DNA from: Acridotheres tristis
Taxonomy: Eukaryota > Chordata > Aves > Passeriformes > Sturnidae
Length of the DNA: 64,000 nucleotides
Direction of reading: 5' to 3'
NCBI GenBank assembly: GCA_037013685.1
Contig: CM072891.1
Coordinates: 19,010,501-19,074,500 of the forward strand
A model generated the notes under the pieces. It saw only the letters and a program-made list of their open reading frames with translations. It did not search any database and was not told where the DNA came from. A program made the position numbers and the translations under genes. Below are positions 39,831 through 54,800 of the stretch, one piece after another (positions within the stretch are counted from its first letter, which is position 1; each line of letters opens with the position of its first letter).

Positions 39831-42800
39831 TCTCCCCACCCTCCACGAAACCAAAAATCAGCCTGGAAGCTGTTTGATCAAGATGCTGACAAGCTGGCCC
39901 TTCTTTGTCAGTGCCTGTGCCTCTGATGCAGCAGCAGCACTGCTGCTTGTCCAGAGCAAGATGGACTGCAGCAAAAGTCTGTGTGTCCTTCTTTAGGCTG
40001 TTGCCACAAGCTCCCCACCAGAATGGGCGAAGTTAAACACAGGTGACCTTGCCTGAAAGAGCTTGATTTGACCATGATCCTGCTGCTGTTGCTGTGTGGC
40101 TGCTTCTCACGTGTGCAGGGTCAAGCCTTCATCTGTAGCCCAAGGCCATCTCTTCCAGTTACTGACTGGTCTCTGCAAGTCAAACATTTCCCTGGTGTAA
40201 CTCAAGAAAAATCAGTGGCATGACTCCAAGTACTGTTTATTCCTTTTGTGTGAATTCTTTACACCAGCATAAACTTCAATAGGGTAACCCCAGGAGAACC
40301 AGTGCTCAGCTGAGCCAGCTGGGCCAGGGCTCAGCTGGTTTCAGCCTGTAGCCATTCTTTCCTTATCATACGAGGATGGTACTCCCAACTCACTGAACAG
40401 TTCTGAGCCAACACACCAGGAAGTACTGTCACACATTGCTAAAACAAATATTTGTCAGAGATACTGCCTTATTCAGGAGAACAATTCCTAAGACACTATC
40501 ATTTTACTGGCGTGCTCTGAGTCTGGGTTGCTGTTGTAAGATGAGCTCTGACTTGCCTATTGGTTTGAGGCTTGGAAAGGTCAGTTCACAGCCCTACTTT
40601 GATATAGATTAGCTAATTTTAAGTTTTTGGTTTGGTTTGGTTTGGTTTTTTTTTTTTGCTTTTGCTCCCAGTTATTGGCATTTGCAAGGTAGAAAAGAAA
40701 ATGCAGGTTGTACTCTGAATTTTTCTTTGGGGAGAGGTGCTTTGCTGTGACCTAGTTCTCTACTGAGAGATCCCCTGGCTGTGGAATCCGACCTGTAGTG
40801 TTATCTATGGTGTGCTTTATCGATACCAATCTATTCTGATATCTAGAATCTCAAGCTGAGAACAAAGACTGTGAACTGTAAATGCCCTCTGATACAGGAG
40901 GGATTGTTTAAAAGAATGCTGCACCTACTTTGTTTCAGTGTACCAGCTAACAATTGGGAAGTTGCAAGGTAAACATGAAAAAATTTGTCTAAATATCACT
41001 CAGGAAAGTTATCTGATTAGTAATGAACCAGAAAAGGAAAGAATCTGGCAAATTCGATGGATCATCGTTTAGGTGAAGGGGAGAATAAAGACTGAGTGGT
41101 CTGAGAGCTGTGCCTGATGCTTCTACAGATTCGTGTGTTCATAGACATGTTCTCGGCCTTGTTCATATTTCCCTCCTGATCTAAGATAAGGACAGAGGTA
41201 GGCCTTTGTTTCTTTTATGTGATTGTTTCTTTTATACGATTGTAACATTTAAGTTCATAGAGCCTTCGTGCAGTGATTGCTGCTTACCTGGCATCCCAAA
41301 CATCCTTTAGGAGAAAGAACTGTGACCATTTTCCAGAGACACCAAGACAAAGGTATCAGCTGTGAAAATCTTTCTTGTTTTTACACTTCAAAGGATCTGA
41401 TTATTCAGTATCTTTGGAGCAACAATGGAGTGTCAGTTTACCTTGTCCAAGGCCATTCTCACAGCCATTTAACCCTTTGATAACCGAAAGGGCTCTCAGG
41501 AGAGCAGCCTCACTGGAGCCCTGCCTGGTAATTGCCTTCGCAGTTTGACCGTGAAGCCACACAACATTGTAACTTCTTAAGCGCTTTACTTCTCTCTAAA
41601 AAAGGTGAAGGCCCAATTTCCATCAGTAGTCTGCAAGGCAGTTTAATTGATACTTCCTGGATTTAATTATTTTTTTAAACCCATATGCAATCTGTTCAGT
41701 GGCTTCCTGTAACTGTGGATTTATACTTCTGGTCACAGAAGTGTTTCACTCAAACTTGTTTTGTCCAAAGGCCTGCTTTTAAACTATCCTCCTTGTTGGA
41801 AAGAAAAGTATTTAACTACAGATTCTCCAGAGCATCCAGTCCAGAAACCAAGAAAGACTGAATAGGTAAGCAGTGGTTCATCCTATTTACATTTAAAAAG
41901 TCGGTATAAATCAGGACTTGAAGCACTGTACTCTTTCTGTTTAGTTACTGAAAATTGCTATGCATCTTACCTCAGCCCAGCCCTTCTCTGGAAATGTTCC
42001 TGCCTCTCCTTCTTTTGATTTCCTAGTCTGAGGTAAGTACAGCCCTACCTCATCCAAATCCTTTAAGCAATGTAAGGATTTGATCCCAAATGCCAATGTT
42101 ATATACTTGTGACAGCAAGCACCAGATATTTGCCACAAATTCTGCCAACCCTGTATCCTACTTCGAACATCTCAACCAGCAGCACTTTCAGTGACAAACT
42201 CTTTCACCCTGAGTTTTACTAAGACTAATGCTGAGAACAGTTTCATAGCTTATACCAGCTTCTTTGTAAAGGGCTTAATTTCACTTGCTTTTAACATTTA
42301 TAGTCATTTTCTGAATTTTCCCTTTACTCTTTTTTTGGTGTTTTAAATATAGTCCTTAGAAACTGATCTCAGTCTCACCCCTGACACTGAATGAGTCATA
42401 TTTTGACCTACATTAATGTCCCTTAGCATGACTCCAGCAAATCGAAGGGATCTTAAAATTGGGCTAAATTAGCAGTGAAGTTAGTGCCGTCCCTATGTGT
42501 TTTCTTTATAAGTTATATTCAGCTTCAGTGTATGAAGGTCTCTGAAGAAGTGCATGAGCCCTTCCACGTTGCAGCTCTGAAATGGTTTGTTCCATGTCAC
42601 CACCTCTCCCTACACTGCTGCTATTCAAAGAGAATCTTGAGGCAAGTCAATTGCCACTCCTTTACAGCATCTTGACTTCACTTCTTTCCATATCTTAACA
42701 TTATTCTATGTTGACTGATCTATTTCCTGTAATGCCATAAAAACCTGGCTTAAAACCAGAGTTTAAATTGACCTGCAGTGAGCATTGTTCTATAAACAAA

Positions 42801-44832
42801 AGGCTACTAAAGTGCACTGTAGCCATACCAGCTGCCACTTTATGGCCTGGAATTAGCCTTTCCCCAAGGGCTACTTCTCTCAAGGACCAGTGCACAAACC
42901 TTAACATTCCCAAGCACCCCAATTTAGTTCTAGCATGCCTGCTTGAACTTTCTGTTTGCTCCTGATGATGTTTTCTCTTTTTTCAGACTTCAGGTTAGGC
43001 ACAGAATAGATTTCCTGGGTATGTGATATATGCTATAAATCCATCTTCCTTCACTGTTGCTCCAGGAAAATTTTTAGGAAGTGCTATAATTCATCAGACT
43101 ATTCCAAAATTAGTAGTTTGGAAAATCCTTCAAGAATTTTTACAACCTGCAATACTGGTCTGTATGGGGAAGTTCTTGTCTGGAGTCAGTTTACTGAGAA
43201 CCAGAATAGCTCCCTTAGCTCCTGTGGATGTTTGTTCTTCTCCATCACCAAATAAATTGGACTAGACATCCTCCTAAAAATGCCAGTGCCTTTCCAGGAG
43301 CAAGTAGTTGATTGGGTGAAGTTTTTGTGTCCTATGTTGTGCTGTTCACGGTAAATCATAATAATGACCCTTATAGCCATTGTAGAAGGAAAATCAGTTT
43401 CAAACACATTCTCATCCTACATCTACGGTTTCTTAATGGAATAATTATTCAATGGAAAGGTTTATGCCAGAAGGAGAAGCTATGCCTATTAATTCACCTT
43501 TCCCTCAAGCTGAATGGCTTGAAAAACATCTGAAAAATAAACCCCAATCAAGTCGAAAAAAGCAAACAAAGGTTTCCCAGCAGTCTCATATTTTGCATTC
43601 AGTGCAATGCTCACAAATGTGCTTGACTTTCCTGACATGTTTTTATTAATAACTAGTGAATTAAGCTGCTTGCTTTTGATGTTGATTTTTCGCTGCAGAA
43701 TATGACTCAGTGAAAGGAACTTCTTTGCACCCTGGGCATTTTGTGGGATGGCATAGCACTTCTGATAACAAAATTGTCTATTCTGTAAAAATGAGTTGTT
43801 ATTTTACATGATGAACAGTTCTACAATATTGTGTAGTATCATTCTTGCTTGTAGATACCGTGGGATTCCATCATACAGTTCCATTTCAATGCTTCTTTAT
43901 CACTTTAAATTCCCTAGTTTCTAGTAGCTTTGGGCCTGATTCTCTTCTACTTTCTAATTTATAAATATGTGATAATTCAGGAATTTTTTTTTCTATTCAC
44001 AGCTTTTTATTGCAGCCTTAAAACTGAACTACATTTTTTTGTTTTTATTTCCCTCATAAGGTGGGCTGCCTTGCCTGAGAAAGATCCTTCTAACAAAATA
44101 ATAAATAACAAAGCTTTTCATTATCATCAACAAAGATGAATTACTCTGTACCAGCTATTTGAACAAAATAGTCTGTTAATAATGCATGCAAGGGATTATT
44201 AGTAATTAAGAACTGTTTCTTCTTGTTCCTGCAGTCAAAACAAGGGAGCAAGCATTGAAACATGTAATCTTTGCTGCTAATGAATTCTGTCTGGACCGGC
44301 AGGTCCTGCTTCATCTGCACAGCTTTCTTTGAAAGAAAACTAAATTAGTTACATATCCAATCTGCCATAGAGCTTGAGCCCTGAGATGGGTCAGCACTGT
44401 CCTTTAGAGTGGAATATATGCTTACACCAGCAGAATCTAAAAGTGAAAAAAAAAGTCTTTGCTTTCTCTGAAAATCCCAACCTGTCATTTGATGTAAGAA
44501 GACATTGAAAGTGGTGCTATGATGTGACAGAAACGTGGTGTGACAGGATCCCTAGGCAGCCAGTTCACTGCAGTGGAATGTCAACCCTCCTGCTGCAGGC
44601 TCAGCTCCTGCATTTCATACCCTCTGTGCATGCATTTGCCCTCCCAAACCTTCCCCCAGATAAATCTGTGCAATTACTCTCGAGAAAGGAGCCATCTCCC
44701 CTTCCTCCAGAGAGATTACTTCAGGCTGAAACAGGTACTGGACAATTCCTGGTATCTCTGCAATCTGTGTGGTTAATTAATGGTCAGTTATCCTTGCAGA
44801 GAAGGACTGAAGGATACTGGGGGATATAAACT
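39831..44832. other. Intergenic region between two CR1 fragments
   Basis: About 5 kb with no recognisable gene, RNA gene or transposon. It contains a TTTGG/T-run simple repeat (40625-40658) and a short tandem duplication of gtttcttttatRYgattg-type units near 41208-41245. Open frames here are short and lack domain signatures. Confidence 0.5.
40625..40658. repeat. (TTTGG)n and T run
   Basis: Four TTTGG units followed by a run of T; a simple repeat. Confidence 0.85.
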
Positions 44833-45445
44833 TGGAAATGAGCTGGCAGCGTGCCCTTGCAGCCCAGACAAGCCAACTGCATCCTGGGCTGCATCAAAAG
44901 AGGTGTGACCAGCAGGCTGAGGGAGGTGATTCTCCATCCACTCTGGAGAGAGCCCACCTGGAGTGCTGCATTCTGCTCTGGAGTCCCCAGCACAAGAAAG
45001 ACACAGACCTGTTGGTTCCAGAGGGCTGGAGCTCCTCTCCTGTAAAGAGAGGCTGACAGGTGAGTGTGTTCAGTCTGGAGAAGAAAAGGCTCCAGGGAGA
45101 CTTCACAGCAAGCTTTCAATATATAAAGGAGGCTGATAAAAAAGTGTAGAAAGACTTTTTGCCAGGGACTGTAGAGACATGACAAGGGACAATAGTTTTA
45201 AATTGAAAGAGACTAGGTTTAAATTGTAGATAAAGAGATTTTACTTTTTTTTTATAGCAGTGTTGAGACAGAGACACAAGTTACATGAGGAAGTTGTGGA
45301 TGCCCCATCACTGGCAGTGTTCAAAGTCAGGTGAGACAGCATCTGAGCAACCTGGTGTAGTGAAAGATGCTCTGACAGGGGTGTTGGACTAGATGATCTT
45401 TGAAGGTCCCTTCCAATGCATACTACCCTATGAATTTATGACTCT
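44833..45445 (+). mobile_element. CR1 LINE fragment, plus orientation
   Basis: It contains agcccagacaagccaactgc, atcctgggctgcatcaaaag, gtgaccagcaggctgaggga, a gtctggagaagaaaaggctc block, and the 3' end gttggactagatgatctttg-aaggtcccttccaa followed by a decayed ATTCTATG-type tail. These are diagnostic of the last 600 bases of an avian CR1. It is 5'-truncated with many changes, so not active. Confidence 0.88.
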
Positions 45446-48400
45446 ACGTTGTTCTACTCCCCAGAGACACACTCTTTATCAGAACATGCAACAGCAGTTG
45501 CTTTCACCAAACTAAAAATCTGTAATCGTTTCTTTGGGGTTTTTGGTTTTGTTTGTTTGTTTGTTTGTTAATGAATGCAAAGACATTGGAATCATGGCAG
45601 GGTTCTGCACCTCTTTTCGGCACAGAAAGCTACTCCAGTACCTCCTGCCACTACCAAAAACCCCTCCTTGCTGGTTCTCTGGGCTCGCTGGTTCTCTAAC
45701 CTGCCAGGGAAATCCGAGTTTCTAGTTGTTTAACTTGGAGCTGGTCTCAACCTTTTTACCGTATCCCTGGCTTTTGTGCCACGAAACATTAAAGAAGTAA
45801 CCACAAGTTATAGTCATTTCTGCTGTTAAAAATTTTTGTGCATAATTACATCACTAGAAAAGAAATCCTTTTGCAAGTCTCTCTTTCCCATTCAGTGATG
45901 TTGTTATTACAGGGCTCACTACAAACACTGAGCATGGCATTTTTTTACATAAATCCTGGTTTCCTTTGAGCATAGGTTTACAATACTATATCAGAAAATA
46001 ACCTCGGTCTGAAATTTTTGCAATATTTTTAAATATGGCAAATTGGCAAGGTGAAAAAACTCATAAAGTGATTTTTAAAAGCTCTTTAACTTAGATTGCT
46101 ATGTTGCTAAATTGAAAATATTTTTGGGCTTTGACTTTTGAAGAATACCAGGAGTATAGTAGGCATTCCAGAAATGAAACTTTATAAAGTGCCAGTTCAT
46201 TCACTCTAGTAGGTCTTAATCTTTCCTTTATAGTATCTAAAGATCAGAATTAAAACATGAAGTTACTAACAGAACGAATTAAAACTTAAAATTCTGTTAT
46301 ACCTAAAAGCACTGAAATGCTTTCTCATATTTTGATAGAGAATTAGACTGAACTGCATCCACAAAGATTACATTTTAAGAAAAAAGCATCACCGTTTGAC
46401 CATATGTCAGTCCTAGGTTAACATTTTCTTGATTTACTGGAAGTTATTTTTGGATTTAAGGGAAACATAGGAAAAAATTATTTTTGAGCCAGTTCTGAAG
46501 ATAACATGATGATCTTCCATTTCATTAAATATCAGAATATTTAGCATTATGAGAATTTTGTTTATAATCGTCATGGGTATGCTTACTATTCTTAAATCAT
46601 CTCTTATTTCTGTAGATAGAATTTATGATTTCCTAAATGTATTTTGATAACCATTTCCCCCTTTCTGCTTGCACCAGTCTATTGCCCTCACATTGCTATG
46701 ATATTCTCTCAATACATTCACATCATCAATTATTGAGCATAATAACTTTACATCAGTATTAGCATAACATACACATTTCGTGAGATAATATCACTCATCA
46801 AGCACTGCTGGTTGTGTTACCCTTTAAGTCTATTTGAAACAATTCTGTGTTGTTGATGCAGATGCTACTGCTTTTACTTAGGCCAATATAAGGCAGAACA
46901 AAATTCACTGAAATCAGAACTCTAGTGAGACAATAAAGAAATGGTGAGAAGATAGTTTTGTTTACAGTAAAGCTTTAGATTTATAAGTACAACATCCGTT
47001 TGATATTATACCAATCCTGTTATTTCATGGGTTTTGTGTTACAGTGCTCCTAATTCCTGCTTACAACCATAGTCCTTCTGTTATGTGCTTGTAGAAATGA
47101 ATGTTTGTACAGAACCAAATCTGATGCTGACAGTTTTCTCAGAAGAAAGGTAAAGAGTTCATTTGCATATTTTTATGCACATATCATCTGTATCCAGAAA
47201 GTCAATACAAGAAGGGTAGAACAGTCAACAGGTTTTATAGAGATATTTGCTTTGTATTCCTTAATCTAAGACATGTTTTTAAGCCATCAAATGTTTAAGG
47301 CCTGTAATATTTTTTTCTTAGGAAATGGCAAAGGTGAACAACCCATCTGGTTTAAGGTAGAGATCATTAATTTATGAAGGATTATCTGAGACGATTCTTT
47401 CACCAGAAGGGAATCTGGTGATCTCAGAACTCTCTTCCACTTGGAGAGTCATACTAAATTTCATGGCTAGACCAGATACATGAGTTTTAGTGGCATGAGT
47501 CAAGAGGCCACCTTGATACTTTCAGTGCACACTGAAGTCCATATTTGCTGTTTGAACAACATGTTCCTGACCGTTGGTGTATTTCTGTCCAGAGAGCCAA
47601 ATTAAACTTCGTCCCCTTGCTTTCAGTACATGATTTGACATAAATCATGGCTGCAGTGGCATGTCCAGGACCTTTGCCAGACTGAGCACTTAACATAGTT
47701 TATGTCCTGAACTAGTGTTCCTTACTCAGCTCCCACACTGGATTTTTAGCACTGGCTTTATAATCTCTATTGTAATTACAGTAATGTTGCCTAATATCCC
47801 CTTATCAAATCTGTGACTCTTTCTTCACCATGAATGTGCCAGTCTCAAAGCCTGAAGTTAAATCAAGTAACCTGGCTTTTTTTGCTGTGCCTGGCAGGGA
47901 TTTGTGGAGGCCTGCAAGACTGTCTCTGTTTCATGAATCACATTTGAAATTCACTGTCACAAATACAGACTCTCTTTGGAGTTCATACTGCAGAAGAGTT
48001 GACTGCACCTCCTTTATCCTAGCTCAGTCATATTTTCTTCTCAGGATTACATATCCTGTGGGACCAAGTGTTAGTCCAGTGGTATTCTGCCATGTTTCAT
48101 GAGGTCCTAAAGGAAAACATTAGAGAAGCAAGCTGCTGTGTGTCACTAGTGGTGATATTGCACTGAACAATGTTTGCTTTCCAAAACCCATTTTCAATAG
48201 AGGTAATAAATCATTTAATTGCTTTCCACAACCTCCTGCTTAACTGGCCAGACAGACTTCAGCAAACACTCTGCACAGGAGAGGTGAAAAGGGGCCCTAA
48301 CATAATGGCAGAAGAAAATTTGTTTGTATGTTGGCAAAAGTAACTATTTCTCCCTAAATCACATGCCAGTACAATGCAATCACCCCAAAATACAACATAT

Positions 48401-48745
48401 TGTGCTGCTCTTAGTTTGTAGCATGGGAGTCTGAGCCCTCATTGTTCTTTCCCATATGCCAGTAAGCAGTAGTGTTTACTGTACAATTTCCGTGGGTTCA
48501 GCTTTTGTGCCTAGTTAATTACAAGGAAGCAGCTACAATTCAAAGTCCCTGCATTTCTGAAAGCAGGACAAAGCACTCCTGGACAAAACTTACTCATTCT
48601 GTGACTGAGCAAGGGCTTTTGAACAGCTTTAAAGGACTAGAATCTTCATTCTTTCTATACATGTCCAGCCCTGAGTCTTTTTCATCACATGCCATTGGGT
48701 TCCACAACAAAGATGAACAAATGTATGGGTTTGGTAAATTTGCAG
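45446..48745. other. AT-rich intergenic region
   Basis: No gene recognised. It contains a TTTG run at 45545-45569, and the part from about 45950 to 47300 is strongly AT-rich. Confidence 0.5.
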
Positions 48746-48866
48746 TGTAAGAGACAGGAGCTATGTGGGGAGCAGCAGATGATCTACAAGAGGTGTGGAG
48801 AAGTCCTGCAGCCTGTTGCTCAGAACACATGCAGTGGGAGATCACAGGGGCCAGCACTGCAAAAAG
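48746..48866 (+). pseudogene. Possible orphan mucin TIL-like exon
   Basis: An open 121-nt stretch lies between a plausible acceptor (ggtaaatttgcag) and a gtaggg donor. The frame reads LCGEQQMIYKRCGEVLQ and QNTCSG, giving the C-x(6)-Y-K-x-C-G-E-...-N-T-C spacing of exon 33 in the same locus (C-x(5)-Y-K-P-C-G-E-...-N-T-C). No partner exons were found nearby, so this may be a relic of a duplicated mucin or a chance match. Confidence 0.25.
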
Positions 48867-51800
48867 GTAGGGATGCCAAAGGCTTTCAGTATGTTCACTG
48901 CAGATAATAACAAAGCAGTAATGAGACAAACCCAGCTCTACTAGACAAGGACTGTTTTTCTGCAAAAATGACCCAGAATTAAAGAAGCAACTTAGTTGCG
49001 AAGACAATGGACCCATCACCTCCTTCTTAAATTGTAACTCAGGTTCAGAAACCAGAAATGTTCCAATGCAACACACTTTTTAAGGCTTAAACAGGCTTAA
49101 ACTAGCTGCAGTCATGTTTTTTTCCTTCTGATGTTGCTGAAGATTCCGTGTTTTTTCGGGAGAATTTCGCTTCTTTTGATAACTCAGCAGGGGTGAGTTT
49201 CTGCAGAGGCAAGAGTTACAGAAGTTGCTGCAGGCTTGAGCTGTGAGCAAATAAAATGCGTTGAACATCACCCAATGCCCTGAGTGGTTTAAGTATATGA
49301 TAATTTTGCAACTATTTTATGCCTTGGTTCTTAGTTTATTTTTTGACTGAGCTTATGAGCAAATGTTGGCCTGTTAAAAAAGAAACGTTTCTGATGTAAG
49401 TTAACATGGAAGCAATTCTCTCGTTTCTACTTTTGACTTAAATGAAATGTAAATCCTGGAAAATTAAATTGTGAAACCACACCTCTCATTCTGCTTTCTC
49501 CATTTATACGGGTTGATTAGTGAACTTACAGAAAGCTTATCTCCTTATGGAAGTGAATTTGGATTAAGGGTGTGTGTATGAATTTAAACTGTGCTGCTTC
49601 TCCTTGATTGGCTTCCTAGGATACTGTTCTTATGTGGGAAGTGAGAGGTCTAAACCAATTCAGAATAAGACACTCTTTACAACTTCAGAAAGCTTTATTT
49701 TCCCATTTGCCTTCATCTGCAAAGTACTGGGTGCAAATCCTGGAATGAGATGTCCAGAACAGGCAGGAAAGGTTGGAAAACTAGGGCTGTGCTCCTGGCC
49801 CTACAGAGCATCAATCACAAACCCACATCCTTTTTTGATAACTAACAAGAGCTGATAATGGTTGAAACAATGTTTGCTGCTGTTAGGTCTCTGTAGCCTG
49901 TGAGTAATTTGCAGTCTTGGACAACATTTAAAATTCTGCCTCATTTGTGGCCAATACAGTATTGATGGTATTTTTCATAGAGCTCGAAGTGCTAACACCC
50001 TGGCATCCTGGATCTATTCCAGCATCCATACTCCCAGTTTGCTTACCCATGCTAGCCCTGGAGTTCCATCTCCTGTAGCCAAACCATTTGCTGCTTCTTG
50101 TTTTAAGCTGGCAAATAAATGCCATGTTGTCAGCCTGTTGACTCACAGGGCAGGGCATTCCTACAGCTTGCACTGTTATTACATCTGTCTTGTAAAGAAA
50201 GCTTGTTATATCACACATGCACAAAACATTTTAGCTGTCACCATCTTTCCCTCATTCTTTTTAACTATTCAAACATTTACCTAAGGAATGGTCATTTTCC
50301 ATTCTTGGCCAACACGAGGTTTGGGTTTGGTTTTGTTTGTTTTATTTTTACGGGAAAAACAGTTTCCAAACATTGGGGTTTTTTAAGAAATGCAGTTTGG
50401 CTTCTTCCTCTGACATTTTTTCAGCATGGGTGGTTGACATTCTTCCTCTTTTTCCCATTTTCTGTTTTTTATATACTATTAAAAGGACCAGTAGGTACAA
50501 CTAGTAAATTAATTCTTGGATCAGAAAAAAAATCGACACCAATAAGAATAGAAATTGATTAAATCATAACACTGGGACTGTGAGCAGTGACAATATTGAC
50601 TACTTCTACTATCTACATTGGCTAAATACAATAATAATAATAATAATAATAGACTCAAAGATCCTAAGAGTGAAAAAGTGTAATAATTTCTCAGCATTCT
50701 CAGGGCTGTACTGATTGTGTGTTCTTATTCCCATCACTCAGAAAAACTGACACAGTGAAGGCAGTGAAGGGACACACTCTTCTAACCATGACTTTAGGCC
50801 ATACATGGTGGAAAGCATTTCACTGTCCAGTGTCCAGCAAATTCCTCCAAAGCACCTGTGTTTGATGCTTCAGCAGAGGGGACTCATTAATATGAAGTTT
50901 GTATTGAGAGGAGCCTTGCAAGGCTGTCTAGTTTATTGAATCAAGAATTAAAAGGACTTTTATTAGATGAAGATGTAGGGATTGCTTATTCTTTAAAAAA
51001 AATTGAGATATCTGGCCTAAGTTTCCAGGATATATGATCTAATAATATTTGGCAGCAATGTCTGCTTTTAAGAGTGTTTTTCTCAGGGTTGACCTCACAT
51101 ATGTTTCTTGACGAAAATCAGCATGCACCTTCCTGCTTCACTCAAGACTTCACATCTTCTGCACACCCAGATTGTCAGCAGTCATAGCTGGATAGAACCA
51201 CTGAAATACTAATTTTGTTCAGTAAGGAGTCTCTTTTTCACCACTGATTTTTGACTTGTTATCTTGAAAATCAAAGGAAATCAAAATTAACCAGACTGCC
51301 TGCAGCACTGAAAATAAATGCAGAGTTTCCCTAGGAAGGTTGCCTAATGCTGCAGATTTCTCACATATTCATTTTGGTGGAAAGCATCTGGAGAAATGAC
51401 CAGAGCTAGATTTAACAATCAAAAGGCACTGAAAATGCAATAGATTGGTAGGAAAATTAATCTCCTTTTGTCTTAAAGCATGATTTACAGGCAGAGCTGT
51501 GATGTCGGATATATTTTCAGTTAAGATAGTGTACACACAGTACAATCCTTTTATTTCATAAGAGCATAGGACTCTTGGTGAAGAAAGGCTCTATTATAAA
51601 TGCAACATATTATTATAATTATTGATATGTTAACAATTGTAAGAATTACTGCAAAGGAAATGAGCAATTTGTTCAAACAATATCATTTTATCATCTATTC
51701 CTATCGATGCACAATATAAATGGGATTGAATCCAGTCCACAATGTCAAAGTCCAGCTGAATTTCATTTACAGTGCATTAAGCAGGAAAGAAAGATAATTT

Positions 51801-54800
51801 GGGAAGTGTGGGATGTTTGCACTTTGCTTTCTTTGGCAAGACTCATTCCTGTATAATGCATTCCTGACTCTCCCATTTTTGCAGTCAACATATGCAGGTC
51901 TTTTTCAGTGCCAGAAGATCAGTGTGCTTCTTACAAAACAAGGTTACATAATGCTCCTAACACATGTGTGCCAAGGGGAAACCCCCTTTATTCCATGTCC
52001 TACAGCCTTTTAAAGCAACTGTTGGCATTTTTTCCATTCTATTGCATGTGGTTAATTTTTTAGCTTGCTGCAAGCAAGGGGAAAAAAAAAGGCAGTCCAG
52101 TGTTTGCAATGAGTGCACCTATCAGAGAATTAGGTGGTGCCCAGCCTGATGCATTTGGGCCCTAAGCTGAGCCCATTTACCTCTAAACTTCCCAGGTAGA
52201 TGGAGATATTATTGCTAGCTTTATCCTTTGTCCCTCAATCACATGTTCTTGGCACGTCCCCTCTCCCAGAAGGAGTGAAAGAGCTCCACCACTGCTTTTT
52301 CATCACCACCCCCAGCATCACCATCTGCTCTCCATGATCTCCAGCCCAATGGGTGCTCTGGATTTACAGCTATCCCAGTCAGTTTTTGCTAAGACTTGTC
52401 AACACATTTCCTCTTTAAATAGCACAAAAATCTACATGGTGGGAAGAAGGGGAGGAGAGTGCGCCCTGAAAGATTTTGCAAAAGCCTGATCTCCTTTCCC
52501 TGACCAGTTGGGAGCACTCTGAGAATGATTCCTGCATCTCAGCTGCCTTGTTTGCATGAGGCTGGAGTGTTTAATGGAGAGGAAAGGAAGGAAGGAAGGA
52601 AGTGGTAGCTGCAAACTGTTGAATATTTTCCGAGGACCTTCTTCCAGGCCGTGGATTTCTGGCACCTCCAGGCGTAAGCAAGACAAGCACTACCTGGAGT
52701 GCTGACCTGGGAGTCTTGTAGGCCATTCTATCCCTCACCAAATTCCATCTGGCTACCCACTTCACAACATGCACGGAGACTCACCCCCCACCTTTTTTAT
52801 ATTTGGTGCTTTCTAAGTCCCCCAGCCCAGGTGCCAGTGGACAGAAATTGCTGTGGAACAGCTGCAGCTAAGGCATGGACCTGCTAGCTGTACTCTGGCT
52901 CACATCTCGTGGGACTTGTGGCCACTGGGAAACTTGAAGAATTTCTCCTGTCTAAACAGGTGTCTCCTTCCTTAGACAGGCAACGTGAGGAGGCCAGAGT
53001 AGGCAGAATGGAGAGGCAGGGACATGGTACTGCAGTTTGAGAGGACACGTGTGTGGTGGGATGCCATGGGCTTGTGTGACCTGGGCAGGTCTGGCCCATC
53101 CTTCTGGGCTGTCACCAAAGTACAGCTTCCTGGGGAACTAAAGGCTGTGCCTCTTCACTGCAGCAAGTACAGCATCTTTACTGCAGCTGATCTTTTAATC
53201 GTTGACCCACTGCCATCCAAATAAATTTTATTTGATCTTGATTGAGGAAGCTGAATGGACAGAATTTCCTCTTGCTCCCTTTGCTCTCCTCAGACATTCA
53301 GTATTATAAGACCTCTCACACATACCTGGGGATTTTTGTTCTGATTTTGGAAAATTCCACTGCTCCAACTCCAGCCATTTTCATCCAGGAAAAGGAAAGT
53401 AAGTGAAAACTGGTTATCATTAAATTTTAGTCATTGTTTAGTCTGAGCTTAGACCAGTTGCTAACTGAGAGTTCTTTATGCTGGTCTCTTTTGAAATGAG
53501 ACTTGTAGCTGCCCCTCCTTTCCTGCTTAGTGCAAGCAGCAGGAGGTAAGAGGAGGAGGTAGAGAGAGATTTAAATCTGAACAAAAACCCTCATGTTGCA
53601 TTTACAGAGGAATTTCTCAATTTCTTAAAGGATCACAGCACACAGTTCTATGACTTCAAAACACAGAATACCAGGAGGTTGATTGCATTTTTGTTGTTGC
53701 CTTATCAGAAGTATTGAGTGTTTGATGGACCATGTCTGACCTAATAATTAAAAAAACCCTTTGTCAATGTATTGCCTTTATAGATCCTAAAGCCAAGTAA
53801 ATTTCAGGAAAAAAACCCCAACATTTTTCCTTTAAAAAGGTAATTACTGAGCTTCTAACCCATCCCCTCCTGACTGAGGTTTGTTCGAGTCATGGAGGGT
53901 TGGTCTTAAACAAATATCCCAATGAATTTTTTACGTCAAAGTCACGTTCACTCCATTGTGTCTAATGCCAAAGGTATTGAGGAAATTCCATCTACAAAAT
54001 AATTTTCCAGTCTCCCTGCATTCGTTGCCAAGAACAGCATCAGCACAGCTGATAAACAGAGCTGCCATTTTCTGTAAGGTTCCTTTTAAAGGAAAACCAG
54101 AGCAAAACCAGCAGTCACTCGAATATAAATGGAGAAAACCAAAAGCTTATAACATCACTTTTGTAGTTCTCTGTTGAATGAGACTTTACGAGATGTTAGT
54201 GGAATTTAGGCCTAAATTGAAACAGAGGCTAAAATTTACTTCTTGAATTAAGACCCTGCCCTGGGTGGGACCTGCTCATCTTTGGTGTAATAAAGGTCAT
54301 GCAAGGATGTTCAGAACTATGCTGCTAGTGAAAGGCTCATCAGGGTTTAATGCCCTCCTAATTAACTGTATGCATGGTTGTTACCCTTCCATGATGTAAG
54401 ACACATCCCTCCCCCCTCCAGATTATGGTTCTCTAGTGACTATTCCTGGTTTTATTTTGATCGCTTCTGTCTTTGCAAAAAGAATAAGGATGGTAGAATG
54501 AGACCGATTTTGATTTTTCATATTATCTGAGATTTATCTCTAGGAAAGTGAAGGAGAAGGTTTAAAACTCATGAAGTTCAAAGGGAGAATAATTAGAATA
54601 GCTTTCACTGCACACCATCTTCAGTTACTAGATAAACAGAGGCCCTGTGTGCACACAAACTGTTCCTTATGCCTAGGGCCAGAGCCTGTTCTCTCAAGCA
54701 AACCAGAAGGATTTCAGGTGTGTTTCAAGCCAGATGTCAGAACCAAACCTAACCAAACTTTAAGGTGTTCAAATTCTGCATTCTGATTTTCCATATGGGA

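Noticed and set aside
48594..49076. 160-codon minus-strand open frame
   Set aside because: No domain, no codon pattern and no splice context; the plus strand of the same place carries the weak TIL-like exon instead.
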